A stretch of 11,308 nt of DNA from Deltaproteobacteria bacterium (GTDB lineage Bacteria > Myxococcota > XYA12-FULL-58-9 > JAUUZB01), in assembly GCA_030590185.1 (NCBI GenBank), contig JAUUZB010000040.1:1-11308 (forward strand). The letters run 5' to 3'. The notes beneath the pieces were generated by a model. That model was given only the letters and a program-made list of their open reading frames with translations, did not search any database and was not told the DNA's origin. Shown here piece after piece: positions 6,143-11,308 of the stretch. Position 1 is the stretch's first letter; the number at the start of each line of letters is the position of its first letter. Position numbers and translations under genes: made by a program.

Positions 6143-7057
6143 TCAGATGCCCCCGGACTCGACCAGCCGCTCGGCGGTGAGCAACCTCCGGCCCCGGGCG
6201 AGGCGCTCGAACGCCCGGCCGAGGATGCGCAGCCGCTTCGCCAGCGGCACGCGCAGCTCCGGTTGCCTAGCCCGAATTGCGGCGGGCAGCGGCTCGACCC
6301 CCGGGTCGAGGAGGTCCATGCCGTGGAGGTTGATCACCACCACCTCCTCGGCGTCGAGCGCCCTGAGCAGGGTGGCCCGCAGCGGTCGAGGCGCTAGCAC
6401 CAAGGTCGCGCCGGTCACCGGCAGACGAGCCGGGGTGGCCACCGCGATGGGCAGCTCGAGCAGCCGCCGATGGCCGCGTTGGTAGGGGTCACTCGCCGGT
6501 CGGTAGGGCTGACGCGGCGCCAGCGCGATCCCGGGACTGCCGAGCAAGGCCCGGGAGCCACGACCGCTGAGCCGATAGGCGAGCAACACCCCGAGCTTGG
6601 CCAGGTAGTAAGGCGGGCTCGGCATCACCGACGAGTCGTAGCGGTAGCCGAAGCGCTCGAGGCTGTCGATCAACGCCGGGCTCAGGTGATAACCGGGGGC
6701 GCGAAAACCGCTCGGCGCGCGGCCGAGCCAACGCTTCTGTTGGGCGCGGGAACGCTCGAGGTCAGCGTCAATCAACGCCACCCGGTGCCGGCTCAAGCGG
6801 TAGTCGTGTCCAAAGGAATGATCGCCGATCTCAAAACCCCGGGCGAGCAACGGCTCTAGGATGGCGGCGGTGGCGGCGTTCAGGTCTCGACCGATGACGA
6901 AGATCGTGCCGGGTGCAGCGAGGCCGTCGCAGAGCTCAACGAAGCGGCGCAGGGGCGCGTCATACATCTGAGCGCTCGGCGGCTCGGGCGGCCCGCCGTG
7001 AATGGCGGCGTACTCCGCTGGACCATCGAGGTCGATCGAGAGCACCAGGGCACGCAT
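6143..7057 (-). CDS. Polysaccharide deacetylase (NodB/CE4-type)
   Basis: I choose the ATG at 7057: AAGGG sits 8 nt upstream, and the preceding GTG at 7060 is less well spaced. The product has 304 residues. CE4/NodB signatures in order are SIDLDG (D9, D11; the place of the usual TFDDG), the H80-S-F-G-H84 metal-binding pair in GDHSFGHDY, R119 in FRAPGYHLS, RYDSS after it, and H245 in INLHGMDLL. All catalytic positions appear filled. CE4 enzymes remove N- or O-acetyl groups from sugars; this variant resembles those acting on extracellular or lipid-linked glycans, but the substrate is not readable. No signal peptide, so it is probably cytoplasmic. It starts 4 nt after the glycosyltransferase stop and is the last gene of a three-gene cassette, probably translationally coupled. 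Confidence 0.87.
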   Translation of the reverse strand: MRALVLSIDLDGPAEYAAIHGGPPEPPSAQMYDAPLRRFVELCDGLAAPGTIFVIGRDLNAATAAILEPLLARGFEIGDHSFGHDYRLSRHRVALIDADLERSRAQQKRWLGRAPSGFRAPGYHLSPALIDSLERFGYRYDSSVMPSPPYYLAKLGVLLAYRLSGRGSRALLGSPGIALAPRQPYRPASDPYQRGHRRLLELPIAVATPARLPVTGATLVLAPRPLRATLLRALDAEEVVVINLHGMDLLDPGVEPLPAAIRARQPELRVPLAKRLRILGRAFERLARGRRLLTAERLVESGGI

Positions 7058-7061
7058 CACA

Positions 7062-7763
7062 TCAACCCTTGATACGGATGGTGTAGACCAGGCGAACGAG
7101 ATTGCTGAGCACCCGCGGTACCCGCCGGGCGAGCCCCACCGACGGCGGCCGGATCTCGCGCAGCTTGAGCGGGATCTCCCTGAGATTTAGGCCGGCGCGC
7201 TCCGCCCGGATCACCAACTCGCTGGCGAACAGATCGAACTCGACCATACAGGTCGCGACCACCGGCATCAGCGCGGCGCGACGAAAGGCCTTGAGGCCGT
7301 GGGTGTCGGAGCCGGAGAAGCCGAGGCTCACCCGGAGCAGGCCGTTGATCACCTTGGTGCCGCTGCGCCGGATCCAGGGTCGAGCATCCACACTCTGCGG
7401 GTGTCGCTTGGAGCCGACCACCAGATCGACCCCCTCGTCGAGGAGCACGAGGGCGGCCTCGTAAAAGCGCACGTTGCCGAGATCGATCTCGTCACAGACC
7501 ACGTAGCGGCCTCGGGCCTGCTCGATCCCACGGCGCAGGGCCCGGCCGTAATTCGGCTGATCGATGTGCAGGACCCGAACCGTTGGCAGATCCTCGGCGA
7601 GCGCGCGGGCGAGCGCCGGGGTATCGTCGCGACTGCCGTTCTCCGCCAGGATGATCTCGTGGCTGAGCCCGAGCCGCTCCACCCGAGCGGCGAGGGAGCG
7701 CACCGCCACGTCGAGGATCGCTTCCTCGTTGTAGTTCGGAATGATGATCGAGAGGTCGAGCAT
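7062..7763 (-). CDS. Family 2 glycosyltransferase (polyprenyl-phosphate type)
   Basis: The product is 233 residues from the ATG at 7763. It has a GT-A fold: LSIIIPNYNEE (4-14), ENGSRDDT (41-48), the N-Y-G-R-A-L-R-R-G-I donor-loop region (71-80), and acidic D91/D94 in VVCDEIDLGN at the metal/nucleotide site. The C-terminal part (GSDTHGLKAFRR, then EIPLKLREIR) resembles dolichyl- or undecaprenyl-phosphate sugar transferases (DPM1-like). It has no membrane helix, so it is probably peripheral or cytoplasmic and would move a nucleotide-activated sugar to a lipid phosphate or glycan intermediate. It starts 6 nt after the oxidoreductase stop and ends 4 nt before the deacetylase. Shine-Dalgarno is weak, which fits translational coupling. 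Exact sugar and acceptor unknown. Confidence 0.9.
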   Translation of the reverse strand: MLDLSIIIPNYNEEAILDVAVRSLAARVERLGLSHEIILAENGSRDDTPALARALAEDLPTVRVLHIDQPNYGRALRRGIEQARGRYVVCDEIDLGNVRFYEAALVLLDEGVDLVVGSKRHPQSVDARPWIRRSGTKVINGLLRVSLGFSGSDTHGLKAFRRAALMPVVATCMVEFDLFASELVIRAERAGLNLREIPLKLREIRPPSVGLARRVPRVLSNLVRLVYTIRIKG

Positions 7764-7769
7764 GGTGAT

Positions 7770-9080
7770 TCAGCCCAGCAGCTCCCGCACCCGGACCGCC
7801 GCGGCGCGACCCTGGCTGGTGGCGCCCTCCATCGAGTCGTAGATCCAGTCCCCGTAGCGTCCGATCGATAGGATCTGCTCCCCCGCCAACCAGTCGAGCA
7901 GCCGGCGCCGGGCCGGGCCATAGGCGTGATCCATGATCACGTAGGCGCAGTCGATCAGGTGACGCTCCATGACCACCGGCCGCTCATCGCCGTGCAGCAG
8001 ACCGACCCGACGCAGTCCGGCCAGGATCTCCTCGTCGCTCACCGGACAGGGTTGACCCTGGGGGTGAGAGACCTCGACGTAATAGGAGCGATGCCCCGGC
8101 GGCGCGAGCTCGGGAACCACGGCGCTCGCCGAGCCGACCCGATAGAAGGGCGTCTCCGGCCCGGGATAATAAATCCAATGCGGGTCGTCGGGCTCGTTGG
8201 GGCGCGCCACACCGACGTTCCAATAGGTGACGCTCGCGGCGCGGAGCTCGGCGGCCGCCTCGGGGATGCCGGCGGGGGGATTGGACAACCGCGCGACCAA
8301 TTGATCCAACGGCATGGTGGAGACCAGCACCTGGTACGGCTCCTCCCGGCCATCGGCGAGGCGCACGGTTCGCCGCCGCCAGTCGACGGCCACCGCCTCC
8401 GCCATCACCTCGGCGGGCGTCGACAGGGCGGCGTGCAGGGCGGTCACCAGGGACTCGATGCCGCCCCGGCGGGGGTAGAGCAACTCCGGGTTGTAGCCGA
8501 GCCGGTGCCCTGCCCCGGCCGGGCGCAGGGCGCCGTTGACCACCTCCTCCGGGGTCGGGATCGGCACGAACCGGGCGCACCACTCGTGGGACATCTCGCG
8601 CGGCGGCACGGTCCAGAGCTGGTGGTTGTAGGGGAGCATGAACTGCTCGGCGATACCGTCACCGAGGGTGGCGCGCACGTAATCCTCAAAGCTCTTGGGG
8701 TCGGCGAGCTCTCCCCGGGCGCGCGCCTCCCGAGCCCGGAAATAGCCCAGGACACAGGCCGTGGTGACCTCGCTCGGCAGCCCGTGGGTGTTCGCCTGAA
8801 ACGGATACGGGGTGAGGACTCCGTGGGAAAAAATCGCCGCCCGCCGCTCCACCCGCAGCAAGTCATCACCGAGGAGGCCGGCATAGAGATCGCGAATCTC
8901 GGGGTCACGGAAGTGCAGCCAATGACCGGTGGCGTCGAACGCAAAACCGTCCCGCTGGTCCGTACGCGCCAGGCCACCCGGCCGGTCCTGCCTCTCGAAC
9001 AAACGGTACCCGCCGCCGAGCGCATGGGCGCAGCTGAGACCGGCCAGGCCGGCTCCGAGGATGAGCGTCGGGTCAGACAT
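7770..9080 (-). CDS. FAD-dependent oxidoreductase, UDP-galactopyranose mutase-like
   Basis: The product is 436 residues from the ATG at 9080, which directly precedes the Rossmann strand as usual. The N-terminal dinucleotide fold is clear: LILGAGLAGLSCAHAL (6-21), acidic E29 at the end of strand 2, and RPGGLART (33-40). HWLHFRD (about 53-59), YPFQANTHGLP (92-102) and MLPYNHQLWTVPPREM (148-163) resemble UDP-galactopyranose mutase/protoporphyrinogen-oxidase-like proteins found in glycan clusters. The C-terminal FAD-closing segment is SIGRYGDWIYDSMEGATSQGR. Predicted role is redox-assisted sugar isomerisation or oxidation for the adjacent GT2 and deacetylase. I do not call it glf: a true mutase active site cannot be proven by eye. 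There is no clear Shine-Dalgarno. It begins 58 nt after the hpf stop, so read-through from hpf is possible. Confidence 0.83.
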   Translation of the reverse strand: MSDPTLILGAGLAGLSCAHALGGGYRLFERQDRPGGLARTDQRDGFAFDATGHWLHFRDPEIRDLYAGLLGDDLLRVERRAAIFSHGVLTPYPFQANTHGLPSEVTTACVLGYFRAREARARGELADPKSFEDYVRATLGDGIAEQFMLPYNHQLWTVPPREMSHEWCARFVPIPTPEEVVNGALRPAGAGHRLGYNPELLYPRRGGIESLVTALHAALSTPAEVMAEAVAVDWRRRTVRLADGREEPYQVLVSTMPLDQLVARLSNPPAGIPEAAAELRAASVTYWNVGVARPNEPDDPHWIYYPGPETPFYRVGSASAVVPELAPPGHRSYYVEVSHPQGQPCPVSDEEILAGLRRVGLLHGDERPVVMERHLIDCAYVIMDHAYGPARRRLLDWLAGEQILSIGRYGDWIYDSMEGATSQGRAAAVRVRELLG

Positions 9081-9138
9081 GGGTCAGGTTCGAACACGAC
9101 CCACGGGAGAGGCCGCCAATGGCTCGGACCCCTCGAGG

Positions 9139-9564
9139 TCAGGTTTGGTCAGAGCCCTCGAACTCCTTGACCTCTTTCTCCCACTGCTCTGGATCGGCGG
9201 TGAGGTTCTGGCGCGTTACCTCGGCCCGCTCTTTCTCAGAGGCCTTGCGCGCCCGGCCCGTGACCCGGCGCCGTCCCCGTTCTCGTTTGACCTGCTCGAG
9301 GAGTCGGTCGTGGGCCAGGTTGATGGCCGAGTACATGTCGTCGTGGACTTCGGAAATTATGATCGGGTTTCCCCGAGGCATGTGAACGGTGGCGCGGCAC
9401 TCCTTGGTACCGTTGCTGACGTTGCCCAGATCAGCCAGCTCGATCTCTATCTTCGCAGCCGGCCGGTCAAAGATCCGCATGAGCTTATTCCCCAGCTTGT
9501 CCTCGGCATGGGCCTTGAGGGCCGGGGTCAGATTCATGTGCCTGGCTTTGACGATCACCTTCAT
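9139..9564 (-). CDS. hpf: Ribosome hibernation promoting factor (HPF/RaiA family)
   Basis: The product is 141 residues from the ATG at 9564, with an excellent Shine-Dalgarno (AGGAG, minus strand 9574-9570) 5 nt upstream. Residues 1-95 match the HPF/YfiA fold: MKVIVKARHMNLTPALKAHAEDKL, then IEIELAD, CRATVHMPRGNPIIISEVHDDMYSAINLAHDRLLEQVKR. The family binds the 30S A/P-site region and silences ribosomes in stationary phase or starvation. It lacks the long C-terminal dimerisation domain of long HPFs. Instead it ends in a mixed-charge tail (about 96-141), intermediate between short HPF and long forms. Older literature calls it sigma-54 modulation protein because it often follows rpoN; here rpoN is not adjacent. 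Its immediate upstream region has no unambiguous promoter. Confidence 0.93.
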   Translation of the reverse strand: MKVIVKARHMNLTPALKAHAEDKLGNKLMRIFDRPAAKIEIELADLGNVSNGTKECRATVHMPRGNPIIISEVHDDMYSAINLAHDRLLEQVKRERGRRRVTGRARKASEKERAEVTRQNLTADPEQWEKEVKEFEGSDQT

Positions 9565-9842
9565 GAAGTCTCCTACTCCACAGACAATGGTTGGATATCT
9601 CGACGTCCGTCATGAGACGGCCGCCTCGGGCGAGTGGGGTTCGCGCCAGATCTATTGATCGCGCAAAACCTGCGGTGATGAAGGGGGGGCTCTAGGAATG
9701 GTCGCAAGTAAGCTCCCGTGGCGCCTCTCCGGCGTACCCTAAGAATCTAGTGTTGATCAGACCGGACTCTTTGTCGACCACATTAGTTTGGGCACGCGCC
9801 CGTGGTGTGTCCATCGCTGGGAGAGGAAAAACAACCAATTCG
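9565..9842. other. Intergenic region between the LON-domain gene and hpf
   Basis: This 278-bp gap should hold the 3' end signal of the LON-domain gene and the hpf promoter. I see only a perfect 4-bp GGGC/GCCC hairpin at 9790-9801 without a T-tract, a seven-G run near 9684, and the hpf ribosome-binding site at 9570-9574. No credible -35/-10 or sigma-54 element for hpf could be assigned. A short frame at about 9699-9743 lacks a well-placed ribosome site and is not called. Confidence 0.5.
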
Positions 9843-10517
9843 TCAGTTCATCTTGGAAGCCGCGGGGGGCTCACCGATTCGAATCATCACCTCCGCCACC
9901 GTGTCGATGAGGATTCGGAGACGGGAACCCAGGTCCGGGGTGGCGAGGAGCTGCTGGCGAATCGAATGATCCGTCACCAGCACAGCGCTGAGGATGTCCG
10001 CCAAGGCGATCGGGTCGGCGGTGGACCGCAACACCTCGACCAACTGGTGGTCGGTGCGCGCCACCGACTTGCGGAGACTGACCACGAAGCTCTGCAGCCG
10101 CGCCAACTCTGGCCCGGCGGTGCTGACGTGGGTGGTCCGCTGCCGCTGGGCGGCAAAACGCCGGAACTCATTTTCCTGGGCGAGCTCCCGACCTAGCTTC
10201 ACCCGCTCCAACCCGTGGACCAGGATGTTGAAGGTGCCGTTCGGCAAGCGCTCGTGGTGAACGATTCGCCCCGCGCAGGCCACAGCGTGTACGGCGGCGT
10301 GTTGGGCCAGCGGATCAGCGCCATCCTCGAGCATCACCACGCCGATCCCCTCGTCACCGGCGATGATGCACTCGATCATCGCAACGTAGCGGGGCTCGAA
10401 GACGTGCAGCGGTAAGACCGTGCCGGGGAACAACACGGTCCCGGGCAGCGGGAAGACCGGCAACCGGCTCAGCAGAGCTTCAGTCAACCGTTCTGGCGTC
10501 TGCGTTTCCAAGGCCAC
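9843..10517 (-). CDS. LON substrate-binding (N-terminal) domain protein
   Basis: The product has 224 residues and a GTG start at 10517. The N-terminal half is the typical Lon N-domain: LPVFPLPGTVLFPGTVLPLHVFEPRY (19-44), then GDEGIGVVMLEDG, VACAGRIVHHERLPNGTFNILVHGLERVKLG. The C-terminal helical portion (about 135-215) corresponds to the helical part of the same domain. There is no AAA+ ATPase and no Ser/Lys protease module, so it is not Lon itself. Stand-alone LON-domain proteins are common in bacteria and are thought to recognise substrates or act as adaptors, but a specific role is not established. It is cytoplasmic by lack of signal or helix. The gene is alone on this side of a divergent intergenic region shared with the coiled-coil gene; Shine-Dalgarno is weak. 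Confidence 0.9.
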   Translation of the reverse strand: MALETQTPERLTEALLSRLPVFPLPGTVLFPGTVLPLHVFEPRYVAMIECIIAGDEGIGVVMLEDGADPLAQHAAVHAVACAGRIVHHERLPNGTFNILVHGLERVKLGRELAQENEFRRFAAQRQRTTHVSTAGPELARLQSFVVSLRKSVARTDHQLVEVLRSTADPIALADILSAVLVTDHSIRQQLLATPDLGSRLRILIDTVAEVMIRIGEPPAASKMN

Positions 10518-10543
10518 TAACCTAGACCTAGCAAGTCAGGGAT

Positions 10544-10589
10544 GCGCCGTGCAATGCCTGATCGCCCGATCCGGGCACGCGGCTTTTTT
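10544..10589 (+). terminator. Intrinsic terminator-like hairpin upstream of the coiled-coil gene
   Basis: A GC-rich imperfect stem ends at 10583 directly before TTTTTT (10584-10589). CGTGC (10548-10552) pairs with GCACG (10575-10579) and GC/GC closes the base. Inside, either GATC/GATC around a GCCC loop or the competing GCCCG-ATC-CGGGC hairpin (10564-10576) can form. The plus-strand orientation is odd because no annotated plus-strand gene precedes it. It could attenuate transcription into the 10623 gene or end a short RNA. Confidence 0.5.
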
Positions 10590-10616
10590 GGGTGTAGGCA
10601 AAGGTGCGTGTAGTGT
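10588..10616 (+). promoter_or_regulatory. Putative promoter, possibly giving a leaderless mRNA
   Basis: TTGGGT (10588-10593) and TAGTGT (10611-10616) are 17 nt apart. The expected start site is within a base or two of the ATG at 10623, which would explain the missing Shine-Dalgarno. The match to consensus is only partial. Confidence 0.25.
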
Positions 10617-10622
10617 CGGGGC

Positions 10623-10928
10623 ATGAACGGGTCCGTCAACCTTGACATTTATCTCCGCCGCCTGGATCAACGCCTCGACGCTATCGACAAAAAGCTCGAT
10701 GCCCTCACTCGCAACCGCGGCAAATCGCTCGAATGGATTGCGACGCTCTCGGAGCACATCGAGTCCCTCGACGAATTTCGCGAGGAGGTGCGCGCCACCT
10801 TCGAGCCCTTCGTGGGCAAGCTCGACAACATGGACGACGTGATGCGCATCTTGCGCCACGCCACCGCCGACGTCTCGCGACGGATCGAGTCGATCGAGCG
10901 GGGTAAGGATTTGCGCGAGGCGGGCTGA
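10623..10928 (+). CDS. Small coiled-coil protein, function unknown
   Basis: The product has 101 residues, MNGSVNLDIYLRRLDQRLDA at the start. Charged and hydrophobic residues alternate in heptad style from about residue 8 to 55 (LRRLDQRLDAIDKKLDAL; LSEHIESLDEFREEV) and again near 65-95. The protein is therefore probably an all-helical coiled coil, soluble, without signal or membrane segment. I do not recognise the family. Codon choice is normal for the region and the frame is clean, which supports a real gene. No proper Shine-Dalgarno precedes the ATG. A TTGGGT-N17-TAGTGT promoter-like pair (10588-10616) would start transcription almost at the ATG, so the mRNA may be leaderless. It converges on the S41 peptidase gene with a 13-nt gap. 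Confidence 0.75.
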   Translation: MNGSVNLDIYLRRLDQRLDAIDKKLDALTRNRGKSLEWIATLSEHIESLDEFREEVRATFEPFVGKLDNMDDVMRILRHATADVSRRIESIERGKDLREAG

Positions 10929-10941
10929 CGCCTCCGCCTGC

Positions 10942-11308
10942 CTACTTCACCGACTTATCCGGGCGCGCCGGCACCGGCGGCACCGGACGCGGGTCTTTTT
11001 CGATCAGCTCCAGCAGGTGATCGATCGCCGCGTCGAGCTGCGCATCCTCCCCCCCGAAGGTCGCGTGGGGCAGATTGTCGACCACCACGTCTGGGTCGAC
11101 GCCGTGTCCCTCAATCAACCACTCCCCCTCCGGACCGTAGACGCCGTACTCGGCCGCCGAGGCGATGCCCTTGTCGACCAACCAGTTGTCGAAGGAGAGC
11201 CAAATCTCGCCACCCCAGGTGCGAGTACCGATGACCTTGCCGAGGCCGAGGCGTCGGAAACCCTCGGCGAAGGCTTCGCCGTCCGAGGCGGTGTGGGCGT
11301 CGCACAGC
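10942..11308 (-). CDS. C-terminal part of a tricorn-like S41 family peptidase (5' end outside window)
   Basis: The frame is open from the right edge (first full codon at 11307) to TAG at 10942-10944, giving 121 residues. TASDGEAF with a serine at 11286-11284, then FRRLGLGKVIGTRTWGG, matches the catalytic-serine region of S41 peptidases of the tricorn type. EYGVYGPEGEWLIEGHGVDPD and the closing LDAAIDHLLELIEKDP are typical of the tricorn C-terminus. The family degrades peptides and unfolded proteins with a Ser nucleophile. The final 15 or so residues are Pro/Arg-rich. Gene callers may place a false start at 11181, but the conserved sequence continues upstream to the edge. N-terminal domains cannot be assessed. 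Confidence 0.9.
   Translation of the reverse strand, partial: LCDAHTASDGEAFAEGFRRLGLGKVIGTRTWGGEIWLSFDNWLVDKGIASAAEYGVYGPEGEWLIEGHGVDPDVVVDNLPHATFGGEDAQLDAAIDHLLELIEKDPRPVPPVPARPDKSVK

Noticed and set aside
7926..9170. 414-codon plus-strand open frame opposite the FAD oxidoreductase
   Set aside because: It is the reverse shadow of a well-supported flavoprotein and its product has no recognisable motif.
9610..9650. Possible sigma-54 promoter for hpf (TGGCGC near 9638)
   Set aside because: No TTGC at the required distance, so GG and GC are not 10 nt apart.
10918..10939. AGGCGG/CCGCCT hairpin between the convergent coiled-coil and S41 genes as a terminator
   Set aside because: Short stem with a 10-nt loop, competing pairings and no T-tract on either side; it also overlaps the coding end.

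Overview
The window is GC-rich, with tightly packed genes and several GTG starts. It carries a Ser/Thr kinase fused to receiver-like and PilZ modules, a secreted GH18 protein with a PKD-type domain, a LON substrate-binding-domain protein and a DUF1415-like protein. Together these suggest a chromosomal segment from a Myxococcota/Deltaproteobacteria-type organism. That placement is inference from gene content; there is no rRNA or other marker here. No tRNA, rRNA, CRISPR array, insertion sequence or prophage gene was seen.

Layout. Positions 1-1457 (minus): 5' part of a secreted GH18 hydrolase, cut by the left edge. Positions 1458-2080: a 620-bp spacer of unusual composition. It holds a candidate 34-residue single-helix membrane peptide (minus) with a near-perfect sigma-54 promoter, a possible enhancer and a terminator-like hairpin, plus a candidate 20-residue charged peptide (plus). 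Positions 2081-4153 (minus): kinase/REC-like/REC-like/PilZ fusion. Divergent to it, 4322-5128 (plus): an exported HAD-family phosphatase. Positions 5137-5272: eight exact-register 17-bp tandem repeats between convergent genes. Positions 5290-6006 (minus): DUF1415-like protein with its own promoter. Positions 6143-9080 (minus): a compact three-gene surface-glycan cassette (FAD-dependent UDP-galactopyranose-mutase-like protein, GT2 glycosyltransferase, polysaccharide deacetylase). Positions 9139-9564 (minus): hpf/raiA ribosome hibernation factor. Positions 9843-10517 (minus): LON-domain protein. Positions 10623-10928 (plus): small coiled-coil protein behind a terminator-like hairpin. Positions 10942-11308 (minus): C-terminal end of a tricorn-like S41 peptidase, cut by the right edge.

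How the parts relate. The FAD protein, GT2 and deacetylase are separated by 4-6 nt and very probably act in one glycan or glycolipid pathway. hpf and the LON-domain protein belong to stress and proteostasis functions. The kinase fusion suggests signalling that integrates phosphorylation with c-di-GMP. The strongest candidate for something undescribed is the sigma-54-promoter/membrane-microprotein unit at about 1777-2055. The 17-bp repeat array comes next.
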